A stretch of DNA of 64,000 nucleotides from Salinisphaera sp002433465 (lineage in GTDB: Bacteria; Pseudomonadota; Gammaproteobacteria; Nevskiales; Salinisphaeraceae): positions 1 through 64,000 of the forward strand of contig NZ_APNL01000007.1 in the NCBI RefSeq assembly GCF_040361435.1, written 5' to 3'. The notes beneath the pieces were generated by a model. That model saw only the letters and a list, made by a program, of their open reading frames with translations, searched no databases and was not told the origin of the DNA. The position numbers were made by a program, and so were the translations under genes. Shown here piece by piece: positions 8,730 through 18,649 of the stretch (position 1 is the first letter of the stretch; the number at the start of each line of letters is the position of its first letter).

Positions 8730-10637
8730 ATGGAACATTGGCACGAACGATATCGACGATCACGCAGCCTGTTTGCGATGCTGCTGATCCTGCTTGTCGC
8801 GCTGGCGCTGACCGGATGCAGCGACGACGACAACGACCGCGTGACCGACACGCCCGCAACCGGTGGCGAACAGAGCGACGACGACACCACGAACGACACC
8901 GAGGCGGCCAACGCATTCACGCTTGCGGTATTACCGGATACCCAGAAGTACTCGCGTTATTCGCCCGAGCGTTTCGACGCCCAGACCCGCTGGATCGCCA
9001 ACAACTACCAGGCCGAGAAGATCGCCTTCACGATGCATCTGGGCGACGTGGTCGACCTGGCCGATTCGCCCCAGGAATGGACGGCGGCCATGCAGTCGCT
9101 GTCGGTGCTCAACGACAACCCACAAACGCCCTACAGCGTGCTGGCCGGCAACCACGACGTGCTGCAATCCTGGCAGTACGACACCGAGCGCGACCTGGCC
9201 GCCGAGCCCTATCTCGACTATTTCTCGCCCGATCAGCAGGCGGCACGTTTCTCGACGTTCCAGGGCGCCGACCCGACCGGCTTCGGTAGCTACCACATCT
9301 TTCAGGGTGCCGAGCGCCAGTATCTGGTTCTCGCGCTGGACTGGCGTACCGCCTTCGCCACCATCGACTGGGCCCAGTCGGTGCTGGACGCGCATCCGAA
9401 CATGCCGACCATTCTGACCACGCATCAGCTGCTCAATATCGGCGCCGGCGATGAAGGCGACACCAACGCCATTTTCACCGACCACGGGCTGCGGCTTTGG
9501 CAGGGCCTGATCTACGACAACGACCAGATCTTTCTGACCATCAACGGCCATCACCATGGCGAAGCGTCGATGATCGCCAAGAACCGCTATGGTCGCGATG
9601 TGTTCATGGAAGTCGTGGACTACCAGTCCGGCTTCTGGGGCGGCAACGGCATGCTGCAGCTCATTACGTTCGACACCGACAACGACATGCTGCGGTTCCG
9701 TTCTTTCTCGCCGTGGGCGGCAGCCATCCCGCAAGCCGAACGCGGGCCCGAAGATGAAGTCGAGCGCTGGAACTTCAGCGTACCGATGGATTTCGATGAA
9801 CGCTTCGCCGGCCTGAACCAGAACGCGCTTCCCGCCTCTGCCGGCAATATCGACGGCACCGAAGCCTACTGGATTCTGGACGAAGACCATCAGGTCACGG
9901 GCGCCAACGGCAATCCCGCGTTCATCGATGCCTCGGGCAACGGCAACACCATGCAACTCACCGGACTGGCACCGGGCAGCGGCGATGAATCGGAGTATTT
10001 CCGCGTCGTCGACGATGCGCCTGCCTTCGGCCATGCCAGGGGCTCGGCACGGTTCACGCCGAACGGCGGCTATTCCGGCTACTATCTGCGCAGCGACGCG
10101 CCGGGCCTGACGTTTGACGAGGCCGCCAGCGGCAACGGCGGCTATCTGCCGCAGTACACCATCGAAGCGGTCGTACGCCTGCCCCGCGACTGGTCCGCCG
10201 ACGCCTACGACTGGGCAGGCGTGCTCAACCATCTGCGCAACGTCAGCGATATCTGCAACTTCCATAACCTGGATTGCAGCGGCGGCGACACCGCGCCGGG
10301 ACTCAATATTTCTTCGCTCGCGGAAATGCAGTGGGTGACGGTGTCCCAGAACGGCAAGATGGAAGACGCCTGGTCCTGGGAGCTCGATCGCGAGCGCTGG
10401 TACCACGTCGCACTGGTCAACGACGGCGAATACCTGCGTATGTACGTCAATGGCCAGCAGACCATGCGCTCGGCCCAGGCAGTCAAGCAGGGGCTGCTCG
10501 CCGCCCCCGGCCGTCCGTGGTCGATCGGCATGAACGGCACCGAGAACGATCCCGGCAACCTGTTCTTTGGCGACATCGCCGAAGTACGCATCAACAGCCG
10601 CGTACTCGAACCCGCCGAATGGCTTTATAGCCAGTAG
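8730..10637 (+). CDS. metallophosphoesterase lipoprotein with LamG-like domain
   Basis: The product is 635 residues. A signal peptide ends in a lipobox with Cys30, followed by Ser and an Asp-rich linker to about residue 58; Ser at +2 suggests an outer-membrane destination. A calcineurin-like phosphoesterase domain spans about 62-345, with the metal motifs VLPDTQKY (Asp70), HLGDVVD (105-106), AGNHDVL (140-143), TTHQLL and INGHHHGEA. A C-terminal concanavalin/LamG-like domain (about 390-632) contains RWYHVALVNDGEYLRMYVNGQ. It probably cleaves phosphoesters outside the inner membrane, with the LamG module perhaps binding a glycan. A strong terminator follows. The CpdB-like lipoprotein downstream has a similar Ser-Asp-rich linker. 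Confidence 0.85.
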   Translation: MEHWHERYRRSRSLFAMLLILLVALALTGCSDDDNDRVTDTPATGGEQSDDDTTNDTEAANAFTLAVLPDTQKYSRYSPERFDAQTRWIANNYQAEKIAFTMHLGDVVDLADSPQEWTAAMQSLSVLNDNPQTPYSVLAGNHDVLQSWQYDTERDLAAEPYLDYFSPDQQAARFSTFQGADPTGFGSYHIFQGAERQYLVLALDWRTAFATIDWAQSVLDAHPNMPTILTTHQLLNIGAGDEGDTNAIFTDHGLRLWQGLIYDNDQIFLTINGHHHGEASMIAKNRYGRDVFMEVVDYQSGFWGGNGMLQLITFDTDNDMLRFRSFSPWAAAIPQAERGPEDEVERWNFSVPMDFDERFAGLNQNALPASAGNIDGTEAYWILDEDHQVTGANGNPAFIDASGNGNTMQLTGLAPGSGDESEYFRVVDDAPAFGHARGSARFTPNGGYSGYYLRSDAPGLTFDEAASGNGGYLPQYTIEAVVRLPRDWSADAYDWAGVLNHLRNVSDICNFHNLDCSGGDTAPGLNISSLAEMQWVTVSQNGKMEDAWSWELDRERWYHVALVNDGEYLRMYVNGQQTMRSAQAVKQGLLAAPGRPWSIGMNGTENDPGNLFFGDIAEVRINSRVLEPAEWLYSQ

Positions 10638-10645
10638 AAAGCACG

Positions 10646-10687
10646 CCGGCCCGCCGCCGCACGATCGGCGCGCGGGCCGGTCTTCTA
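10646..10687 (+). terminator. rho-independent terminator after the metallophosphoesterase
   Basis: A long GC hairpin (CCGGCCCGC paired with GCGGGCCGG, plus an inner CGCCG/CGGCG stem) is followed by TCTTCT, starting 8 bases after the stop codon. Confidence 0.75.
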
Positions 10688-10949
10688 TCAATACACTCGA
10701 GACGCTCGAGCGCCTCACCCCCTCCTCGCCCGTCATCCCTCATTTGGCGGGCGCTTTTTCCATCCCCCCGCAACGATCGACCAGTCGACGACAGCCGCAC
10801 AGGGTGCGGCCCCGGTGGGCACTCATCTGCGTTGAACGTAGCCGAAGTCCTGCCTCGCGAAGCAACGCCGCGTCCCCAGGCTCGGGCTTGATCGCAGCGC
10901 GCGTTTCGGTCAGCGTTGCCTGCTATCCTTCTCGTGTCGGCCCGGCCGC
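10688..10949. other. gene-free stretch before the YgjV gene
   Basis: Together with the terminator this makes a 312-base gap. No open frame with a signal or ribosome site, no tRNA and no clear repeat is visible. It presumably holds the promoter of the YgjV-family gene, but no element is clear enough to mark. Confidence 0.4.
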
Positions 10950-11468
10950 ATGTTCGATGATCTTTCCCTGCGCTGGCTTGCGGGTCAGGCGTTCGGCCTG
11001 ATTGCGCTGACGCTTTGCGTAGCCGGTTTTGCCAGCAAGCGCGACGATCGCCTGTTCTTTCTACTGTTGTTCGCCAACGTCGCCTTCGCCCTGCAGTTCG
11101 CGATGTTTCGCAGCTGGGCCGCCGCCGCGATCGCGGCCCTGATCGTGCTGCGCATCCATTGGGTTCGGCGCTACAAGGGCAGCGCGGCGGTCATGCTGGT
11201 CATGGCAGGCCTGACCGTGATCGCCGCCGTTGTGACCTGGTCCGCGCCCCGCGATGCCTGGGCCCTGGCCGCCGGCCTGATCGGCACCTACGGCATGTTC
11301 ATGCTCGAGGGCATTGCCATGCGCTGGCTGCTGGCGGTGGCCGCCTTCTGCTGGGTCATCAGCAACCTGCTGGTCGGCTCAATCGGCGGCACCCTGGCCG
11401 AGTCCCTCATTCTGGTGACCAACCTGGTCACCATCGTCAGGCTCTATCGCGCCCGCAGACAAGACTGA
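10950..11468 (+). CDS. YgjV family inner-membrane protein
   Basis: The 172-residue product is almost entirely hydrophobic, with about six membrane helices. It shows the YgjV-family pattern: an early GQAFGLIAL segment, FASKRDDRLFFLLLFANVAFALQF, and a C-terminal half with NLLVGSIGGTLAESLILVTNLVTIVRLYR. The family is found in many proteobacteria as an inner-membrane protein of unknown function. It stands alone and has no obvious operon partner. Confidence 0.8.
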   Translation: MFDDLSLRWLAGQAFGLIALTLCVAGFASKRDDRLFFLLLFANVAFALQFAMFRSWAAAAIAALIVLRIHWVRRYKGSAAVMLVMAGLTVIAAVVTWSAPRDAWALAAGLIGTYGMFMLEGIAMRWLLAVAAFCWVISNLLVGSIGGTLAESLILVTNLVTIVRLYRARRQD

Positions 11469-11641
11469 TCGCGGCATCTTTCCCATTACTCCGACGAGGC
11501 CCTGTTTGACGGCGTACTGGCGCCTGCATAGGTTAGTCAAGGGAACGAAACACGTAGCGAATAGAATCCGCGTGTTCTCGAACACGACTGCTCAAAAAAC
11601 AATACCTGCAGGCGGATCACAATTTGAATAGGGGGACGGGG

Positions 11642-13482
11642 ATGCGATACGGGATATCAGGCATGGCTGCGCTTGGCCGCGGCCTATCTTTTTCGGCGCT
11701 GTTGCTCGGTGCCACACTGGCCGGCGCCAATACGGATATGGCGGATAGTCCGCTCCAAGACGCGCAGACAGTTACCGATAATAATTCGGCACAGGGTATA
11801 GCCATACTCAGCGACGCTCTCGGCAACGTCGTCACCCTTTACGAGGCAAATCAGAGCGACGATAACGATGCGATCCTCGCTCGACGGTTTCCAAACAACG
11901 GCGATGGTTTGGGCGAACCCGTCATAATCGATACGCTCACTGCAGCAGAGAGTCGTCTGGATAGCGAAGCTGCTATGGAATCGGACGGCGATATCGTGCT
12001 GGTCTGGAATCAGCTGCCGGAAGCCAATAGCGGCGAGCGACCGCTGGTACTGCAACGCTTCGATCGGGACTTTCAGGCGACAGGCGGCCGTTCGATACTT
12101 ACCGCCGACGCAAACGGGCTGGCCGATATGGACGTCAACGACAATGGCGATATGGTCGCGGCCTGGCCCATCGATAACGATACCGTGTTCGGCGCCCAGG
12201 TCATCCAGCGTTTCAACGCCCAGGGCGACGCGACAAGCGACATGTTTACGCTTGTCGACGACGACAACGAGTTGATTACCGACGTCGCGATCGCGCCGTC
12301 GGGTGCATTCGTGGCCAGCTATATCGACGGCCGGAGCGATTCGACGAGGAATGCGTCGGTCTACGTCCAGCTGTTCGATGCGCAGGGCCAACGGCTAGGC
12401 GACCCCATTCAGGTAAATAGCGACGCGACCGATTCATTCAGGACTGCAGTCGACATGGACACCGAGGGCCGGTTCGTCGTGGCGTGGAGCGACGACGACG
12501 CCGAAATCGTGACCGCCCGCCGTTTCGATAGCACAGGCCAGCCACTGGGAGAGCAGTTCCAGGTGAGCGGTAATGAAGGCAATCGTGACCCCCGTCTCGC
12601 CTACGACGCCAAGGGACGGTTCGTTGTCCTCTGGCGTGGCAACGATGAAGTCTTTGCCCGACGTTATAACGCACAGGGCGAACCCGCCGAAGTCGTCACG
12701 CTCTACAGCGGCCAGACGCCGGCATACCTTGATGTCGCCAGCGATGCCGACGGCGACTACGCTGCAATCTGGACTGAAATCTCTGACAATTCGCCCGACC
12801 GGGCATTTATGCGCGGCGCTATGTCGGCGCGGAAAACGTGGATCTGGCGGTCAGTCTGGTACCCGCGAACAATTCGGTCGCGCCCGGCGCAACGGTCGGC
12901 TATCGACTGGCGGTCGATAACAACCACGAAATTGTGGCACCCGTGCGCACCGAACTCCCCGGCGCGAACACGATCAACCAGGCCATCGGTGCGGCCACCG
13001 GCGTAGTCACGACGGTCACGCTGCCGGCTGGCCTGTCAGAGATCACGATATCCGATCAGAGCGCGCTCGTGGGACGCAGCTTCGACTGCAACACAACAGC
13101 CGCCACTACGCGAACCTGCCGGCTCGCCGGGGCGTTGTACGCCGGCGAAAGCCTGTCCGCGCGCATTACCGCTACGGCCGGCGATAAGCTACAAACCCTG
13201 GAAAGCACGGTTGCGGTCACGGCCCGCCAGTTCGATAGCGACGAATCCTCGGATACCGGTAATAATCGCGATAGCGCCAGCGTTTCGGTTACCGCCGACA
13301 GCGCAGGCGATGCCAGCGACGCCGGGGCGAACGAGGACGACGATAGTGGCAGCGGGGGCGGCTGCACGATGACCGGCAACGCAGCTTTCGATCCGACGTT
13401 CTTCATTCTGCTCGCCTGTGCGGGGTTGCTGCTGGCCAGTCGTCATCGCAAACGTGTAGACGTTCGCCGGGCGGCCCAGTAA
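11642..13482 (+). pseudogene. frameshifted secreted repeat protein with C-terminal sorting signal
   Basis: Two overlapping frames make one protein. The first starts at the ATG at 11642 (AGGGGG six bases upstream) with a signal peptide, then six or seven repeats of about 50 residues with the pattern ARRFDxxGxPLGExFQV preceded by FVVAW, resembling a beta-propeller. Near 12805 the true frame shifts by one base: before it reads DNSPDRAF, after it reads YARRYVGAENVDLAVSLV. The second frame continues through a DUF11/CARDB-like Ig domain (ATVGYRLAVDNNHEIV) and an Asp-rich linker. It ends in a Gly-rich CTM motif, FDPT, a hydrophobic helix and a basic tail RHRKR, resembling JDVT-CTERM sorting signals. 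One missing base explains everything, so this may be a recent mutation or a sequencing error. Unshifted length would be about 613 residues. Confidence 0.7.
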
Positions 13483-13843
13483 AAGGCTGCGCCGCATGCG
13501 GCCCCTCGCCTAGGGCGCGGGGCGCGGGGCTGTTGCCCGAGCGTCGCATCGGACCGGTGACGTTGCCTGCTCTGGACTACGGTAGCTTGCTCGCGCGTCG
13601 CTACCGAACGTCTGGCGCAGCGCATGACGCTAGTCGACCCGTTGGCACCAGACGCACAGTCGGCGGCTGGTCTGCCGGGCGCTCAGCGCGGGCGGTGCGT
13701 AAACCGATGGTCGAGTGAGTCATCGGTCAAAGCGCAGAGCACGCGGCTCCAGCCTGGCTTGGTAACAGGCCTTGCCAACCCGGGCGACGCGACCCGCTGC
13801 CCTCGAACTCGTGGCTGTGCGAAAAAAACCACCGGGCGTTCGC
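13483..13843. other. gene-free stretch between convergent genes
   Basis: There is no supported gene here. The first 70 bases hold a run of GGGGCGCGG-type repeats with weak pairing that could end transcription from the left. The minus-strand terminator of the CpdB-like gene begins at its right edge. Confidence 0.4.
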
Positions 13844-13884
13844 AAACAAAAAGCCCGCTGCCTGAAACCGTTCAGACAGCGGGC
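13844..13884 (-). terminator. rho-independent terminator of the CpdB-like gene
   Basis: A 14-bp stem (13853-13866 with 13871-13884, one G-U pair) and a 4-base loop are followed on the minus strand by TTTTTGTTT. It lies 19 bases past the stop of the nucleotidase gene. Confidence 0.9.
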
Positions 13885-13903
13885 CCGAGTTGGCCGAATT
13901 GGC

Positions 13904-15985
13904 TTATTGCAGGTTCAGTTCGTAGACCCGCTCGTCGTTGTCGTTCACGCGTATGAAACGCGCGTCGAAGGCGTCGCTGGCCATGGACTGCTCCTCGACG
14001 AAGTTGCGGGCGCGGTCGGTGTTGGGCACCCGGAAGGTCAGCGTGAGATCCACGCCGCTCTGGATGGGCGCAAACCGCCAGTTGCCGTCGGCCGTGGGCG
14101 TGACCGGCGTATTATCGCGAATATAGTCGGCCAGAATCGTGCGATTGGCGTCGGGCGAGTTGAACAAGATGTGATCGGGGCCGGTGCCCGGGAACTGGCC
14201 GCCGTTGGCGCGATAGTTGTTGGTGGCCACGATGAATTCCTGATCATCACGCACCGCCTGGCCGTCATAGCTCAGGTTGCGGATACGATTGGCGTCGGCG
14301 TTCACCACCTGGCAGCTACGGTCAAAGCGCGGCGGCTGGGTGACGTCGATCTGATAGCTCACGCCGTCGATCACGTCGAAGTTGTAGGTGGGAAAGCCGG
14401 TGTAGTTGACCAGGGGCTGCGGCTCACTTGACTCAGGGTCGATCTGGAAGAACTGCGACGCCGAGCATTCCAGCCAGCCCTTGAGTTCGCGGCCGGTGAC
14501 CTTCACCGCGACCAGCGTATTCGGGTAGAGATACAGATCCGCGGCGTTGCGCAGGGTCAGTTCACCCTCGGGCACGGTGGTGAAGTCGCTTTCGTTGGCA
14601 CAGACGCCGTTGCGATCGCAGGCCTTGAACGGCGCGGCGGCCGACAGAACCGGCAGATCCTGCAGGTTGACGTCGCCCTTGATCAGATTTTCCACGTAGG
14701 CCTTCTGGGAATCGGCCACGATCTGAACCGATGGATCGTCCTTGACCAGCGCCAGGAAGCTGAAAATATCGTCGGTGGATCTGCCCAGCGGCTGGCTCAT
14801 GTAGTCGCGGGTGGCCTGGTCGTCGCTGGCGATGAGCGCCTTGATGGTGCCGTCGGCTTCCACCAGCGACTTGCCGTCGGCAAAGATCGGACGCGCAGTG
14901 GCCTTGGCTTCGGCGACGCGCCAGGTTTCGGTTTCGGGGTCGTAGTTGAGCGTGAAGTCCACGATGCCCAGATGATCACCCCAGAAGCCGGGCATGACCG
15001 CGGGTACGCCCTTGATCGCGCCCCGCTCGAGATCGACATCCGGCGTATCGGCAAACGCCGGGCCGGGGAACACCAGATGGGCATGGCCCATGAGGATGGC
15101 GTCGATACCGGGCACATCGGCGAGATACCAGCTGCTGTTCTCGGCGCGCTTGGCCGGGTCGTAGTCTTCGGTATTCACGCCGGAATGGGCGATCGCCACC
15201 ACCAGATCGGCGCCCTTCTCTTTCATCTCGGGCACATAGCGCTCGGCCATGGCCTTGATGTCCTTGGTGACGACAGTGCCTTCCAGATTGGAGCGATCCC
15301 ACTGCATGATCTGCGGCGGCACGAAGCCGATAAAGCCGACCGTGATCTCGTGCTGGCGACCATCGCGGTCGGTCAGCGACTGGGTGACCAGCTTGTAAGG
15401 CTCGAAGTACGGCACGTCGTTGTCGGGATTATCGTCGCCATCGTCCTTGAAGATGTTGGCGCTGATATAGCCGAAGTTGGCGTCATCGACGGCGTTGGCC
15501 AGATAGTCCAGCCCGTAGTTGAACTCGTGGTTGCCGTAGTTGGCCACGACATAGTTGAGCGTATTCATGGCCGTATAGACGGGGTGTACCTCACCCTTGG
15601 CCAGCCCCTCGGCGGCACGCCAGTCGCCCATCGGGCTGCCCTGGATGAGATCGCCGTTGTCCACCAGCATGGTGTTGCCGGTGACATTCATTTCCTCGCG
15701 GGCTTGATGAACGAGCGTGGCGGTACGCACCAGGCCGATGCCCGGGTCCGGCGTGTCGTTGTAGTAGTTGTAGTCGTTGACGTTGGCGTGGATATCGGTG
15801 GTTTCCATCACCCGGAAATCCACCGTGGCCGTCTGCGCGGGGCTCGCATCCGAGCCGGCGTTATCGCGCGCCACCGTATCGTCGTCGTTGTCGTCGCTAC
15901 AGCCGCTGAGGACGACGCCCAGCGCGAGCGCGCCAAAAACGAGCATGCGTTTCGACAGCAAGGGCATACGTTGAATCGAAGTCAT
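13904..15985 (-). CDS. cpdB: CpdB-type 2',3'-cyclic-nucleotide phosphodiesterase/3'-nucleotidase lipoprotein
   Basis: The product is 693 residues from the ATG at 15985; the frame extends to 16093 without signal character. The signal peptide ends in Leu-Ser-Gly-Cys (Cys29) followed by Ser and an Asp-rich linker, so it is a lipoprotein, unlike the soluble periplasmic E. coli CpdB. The N-terminal metallophosphatase domain has ETTDIHANVNDYNYY, DNGDLIQGSP, NYGNHEFNYG, AIAHSG and GHAHLVFPG, all metal-binding motifs. The C-terminal 5'-nucleotidase domain includes NTLVAVKVTGRELKGWLE and VATNNYRANGGQFPG. It would hydrolyse cyclic nucleotides and nucleoside monophosphates for nucleoside and phosphate uptake. 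It lies 46 bases behind the secreted OB-fold gene and is probably co-transcribed with it. Confidence 0.87.
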   Translation of the reverse strand: MTSIQRMPLLSKRMLVFGALALGVVLSGCSDDNDDDTVARDNAGSDASPAQTATVDFRVMETTDIHANVNDYNYYNDTPDPGIGLVRTATLVHQAREEMNVTGNTMLVDNGDLIQGSPMGDWRAAEGLAKGEVHPVYTAMNTLNYVVANYGNHEFNYGLDYLANAVDDANFGYISANIFKDDGDDNPDNDVPYFEPYKLVTQSLTDRDGRQHEITVGFIGFVPPQIMQWDRSNLEGTVVTKDIKAMAERYVPEMKEKGADLVVAIAHSGVNTEDYDPAKRAENSSWYLADVPGIDAILMGHAHLVFPGPAFADTPDVDLERGAIKGVPAVMPGFWGDHLGIVDFTLNYDPETETWRVAEAKATARPIFADGKSLVEADGTIKALIASDDQATRDYMSQPLGRSTDDIFSFLALVKDDPSVQIVADSQKAYVENLIKGDVNLQDLPVLSAAAPFKACDRNGVCANESDFTTVPEGELTLRNAADLYLYPNTLVAVKVTGRELKGWLECSASQFFQIDPESSEPQPLVNYTGFPTYNFDVIDGVSYQIDVTQPPRFDRSCQVVNADANRIRNLSYDGQAVRDDQEFIVATNNYRANGGQFPGTGPDHILFNSPDANRTILADYIRDNTPVTPTADGNWRFAPIQSGVDLTLTFRVPNTDRARNFVEEQSMASDAFDARFIRVNDNDERVYELNLQ

Positions 15986-16031
15986 GATGTAAACCGCAGA
16001 ATGATGTGAAAAGGTAAGAACGAAGGGTTTA

Positions 16032-17948
16032 TCAACCGTCGCACTGCACGATCGCGAGCGAATCCACCGACTCGATGCTGGCCTCGCCGGCATATTCGTC
16101 GCGCATACCGCCGCGAACGGAGACGGTCTCGTCGACGATGCCGGGGTTGTTGGCCGGGCTGTACATGCCGCGCTGGCCGGATTCGAGCTTGACCACGATG
16201 GTGGCGCTGGCTGCCAGGTCGCCCAGGCGTAGCGCGTAGGGGTCGTTCACGCCTTCGATCACCCGGCCCACCACGTCCAGCGAGGTACCGTTGGAGGCCG
16301 CACGGGCCGTGGCCACTGATACGCCGTTGTCGTCACCGCAGTCGCCGGCGTCGTTGCCGGCCGAGGCGTCGACGATTTCAAGATCGCGCGTCGATTCCAG
16401 GCTCGGCCCGTCGATATAGGTATCGCGGGTGCCGGTTACGCGCAGGGTCTTTCCGACCAGCGACGGGTCGTTCTCCGGGCTGAAACGCTCACGATCGCCG
16501 GCTTCGAGCTTGACGTAGATCGTGGCCGAGTCGTCGTTCAGGTCCGCCAGTTCAAGGGCGTACTGGTCATTGACGGCTCTCGTGATGCGCCCGATGGCGG
16601 TCAGCGTAGTGCCTTCGTTAGCGGCCAGTGCCTGGCTTACCGATACGTCGTCCCCGGTACCCGCATCGGGCGACGACGTAGCGCCGCCCACCGGCTGCGG
16701 GGCCCCGTAGGCGCCGTTGGCAAAGGTGGCCGGATCGAACGGATCGTAGCCACTATCGGGCTGACGCCAGGGCGCGCCGTTGTCGGGGTCGGACTTTTCC
16801 ACGTCCGCCATCGGCGTGGGCGTCGCTTCGCCGGCCGGATGCGCAGCGCTGGCAAACTGCGTATAGCTTTCCGGCGTGGCCAGCCAGTCGACGATCTGTG
16901 TCGACAGCCGCGCGGCATTGCCGCTATCGGTCCAGCCGGGATAGGTGCTCTTGTCGCCGCCGTTCTCTTCGCGACGATAGCGCGGCGTGTCGTCCTCGAT
17001 CGGGCTGGAGTCGCCGATGAAGGCGGCCTTGCCGGCGCCGGCCTTGGCGATCGCCACATAGGGGCCTTCCGCGCGGCCGCCGAAATACACGCCGCGATCG
17101 ACTGCCGGCCCCCACTTCTCGGGGCTGTCGCTGGGCGAGAAATACACCAGCCCCTTGGCCCGATTGGGGTCGACGATCGCCAGCGTGGCCCCGCCGGCCA
17201 TGAGGATCGGCGCCACCCTGTCGGTCAGCCCCTCGACCGAAGCCGGGTCTTCGATGCCGCTCACACCCGATTTCCAGTCGATGCCGTTGAAGCGATAACG
17301 CACGCCGAAGGTCTCGGCCAGCCAGCCGGCATCCGCCGTACCCGGGTTGCGCAGATCGCCGTAGGCACCGCCTTTGTTATAGACGGTGCGATCCGAGCGG
17401 TTGTAGCCGTTGAACACCTCGGTGGCGTCCCAGGTATTCAGGTTGCGATCGGCGTTGTAATGGTCGGCGATGAAATAGAGCCCGCCGCCTTCGGCCAGGA
17501 AGCGTTCGAGCGCATCCTGTTCGGCGCGGGTGAAGGGGCGATTGCTTTCGGCGAGTACCAGCACGCTGGCCTGGCGAATGCCGGCATAGGTAATGACGGC
17601 TTCGTTGGCGTCGGTCGCCGACTGGCTCGGGTCGCTGTAGTCATCGACGAAGTCGATGATGCCGTTGTCGTTCTTATCGACGCCGCGGTATTCGCCTACG
17701 GTATAGCCGCGTGCGACAAGCGCATCCGCAAAGTCCGAAAAGGCGCCGTCGAGCACCCAGTCGGCGTTGCCTTGCGTGCCCCCGTGGGAGACGTCGAACA
17801 GCACGGTCTTGCCGTTGTCGGCTGCCGCACTCGGCGTCTTGATCGGCGCCGGGTAGTTCCAGCCGTAGTCCGCAGCGCCCGCGCCAGGCGCGACCGCAAG
17901 CAACAGCGAGAACAGGACAAATCCGGTACGAATCGATCGGCTTTTCAT
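16032..17948 (-). CDS. secreted protein: GATase-like domain plus two DUF6359-like OB folds
   Basis: The product is 638 residues with a signal peptide cleaved near residue 25 (APGAGA before ADYGWNY). The first domain (about 40-370) has KTVLFDVSHGG and FLAEGGGLYFIADHYNADR, resembling the DUF4350/glutamine-amidotransferase-like fold. Two related OB-like domains follow, about 425-525 and 545-638, each starting S(V)xxA(x)AxNGT and reading GRITRAVNDQYALELADL and GRVIEGVNDPYALRLGDL; such DUF6359-like domains occur in secreted nucleases such as YhcR. I see no nuclease active site, so nucleic-acid or nucleotide binding is inference. It is the first gene of a two-gene operon with cpdB, which supports a role in extracellular nucleotide use. 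Confidence 0.6.
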   Translation of the reverse strand: MKSRSIRTGFVLFSLLLAVAPGAGAADYGWNYPAPIKTPSAAADNGKTVLFDVSHGGTQGNADWVLDGAFSDFADALVARGYTVGEYRGVDKNDNGIIDFVDDYSDPSQSATDANEAVITYAGIRQASVLVLAESNRPFTRAEQDALERFLAEGGGLYFIADHYNADRNLNTWDATEVFNGYNRSDRTVYNKGGAYGDLRNPGTADAGWLAETFGVRYRFNGIDWKSGVSGIEDPASVEGLTDRVAPILMAGGATLAIVDPNRAKGLVYFSPSDSPEKWGPAVDRGVYFGGRAEGPYVAIAKAGAGKAAFIGDSSPIEDDTPRYRREENGGDKSTYPGWTDSGNAARLSTQIVDWLATPESYTQFASAAHPAGEATPTPMADVEKSDPDNGAPWRQPDSGYDPFDPATFANGAYGAPQPVGGATSSPDAGTGDDVSVSQALAANEGTTLTAIGRITRAVNDQYALELADLNDDSATIYVKLEAGDRERFSPENDPSLVGKTLRVTGTRDTYIDGPSLESTRDLEIVDASAGNDAGDCGDDNGVSVATARAASNGTSLDVVGRVIEGVNDPYALRLGDLAASATIVVKLESGQRGMYSPANNPGIVDETVSVRGGMRDEYAGEASIESVDSLAIVQCDG

Positions 17949-18291
17949 GGCGCCCCCTGCTTTCAGAGCCTGGAACGCTAGCAGCCGAATATGACCCCTA
18001 TATGTAATGCATCGTACCCGTACGCGTGATCACACCGGGCCAGGCACGAGACGCGCGGTTACCAAGCGATGCCGATCAGATCGCGGCGAATCGATTCGAA
18101 GTAATAAAGCGAATCATCGCCTGCCACGGCGCGCCGCTGGTCGGCACGCGCGTAGAGCCTGCGCCTTGGTGCCGAAAGCGAAATGGGCAACCCGGTTCCA
18201 CCCAGAAAGACGCCAGTCCGGCGCACCGGACTGACGTTGCATACCGGCTAATGCCGGCCTCTCCAAGGCTTACGCCGGGCCGAAGCCGGTT
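17949..18291. other. gene-free stretch upstream of the OB-fold gene
   Basis: The left part is the promoter side of the minus-strand OB-fold/cpdB operon; the right part follows the small basic protein gene. I see no supported frame, RNA or strong terminator. A weak pairing of GCCGGC elements near 18240-18290 could end the small gene. Confidence 0.35.
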
Positions 18292-18402
18292 CTACAAGAA
18301 TTTCTTGTCCTGAGACTTTGCGGCCTTTTCGGCACGCTTTTCCTTCAAGGTTCGCGTAGGCGCTTTCTTGCCCTGCTTCTTGCGATCCATTCCCTTACTC
18401 AT
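18292..18402 (-). CDS. small basic protein, unknown function
   Basis: This is a 36-residue frame starting at 18402 with a very good ribosome site (AGGAG, 8 bases before ATG). The product is MSKGMDRKKQGKKAP followed by TRTLKEKRAEKAAKSQDKKFL: almost entirely Lys/Arg-rich and helical. Similar tiny Lys-rich proteins starting MSKGxDxKK are common in proteobacteria and uncharacterised, so nucleic-acid or ribosome association is only a guess. The gene is easily missed by length cut-offs; the ribosome site and biased composition are the evidence. Confidence 0.6.
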   Translation of the reverse strand: MSKGMDRKKQGKKAPTRTLKEKRAEKAAKSQDKKFL

Positions 18403-18649
18403 GATGACTGCTCCTGGCTGTTCATTCGATGGCAATGGCGCTGGACTGTGTTCCCGCCGACCGCCTGGGTGGGGAAACGCAACCCCGCGTGGACGGGCGC
18501 GCTCAGCCGCCGCTATGGACGGCGCGCTTGCGCCCGTTGGATCGAGTGTAGTCCTATTTGCGCCGGCGCGAACAAACTTTTCGCGCCGCCGATAAGCGTC
18601 CGGGCTGCGGCTCGCCGGCGATCGCGAATCGGCCTCTTTCCGGGGCGGG

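Noticed and set aside
8931..10736. 601-codon minus-strand frame opposite the metallophosphoesterase
   Set aside because: Its translation has no domain; the plus strand has signal peptide, metal motifs and a LamG domain.
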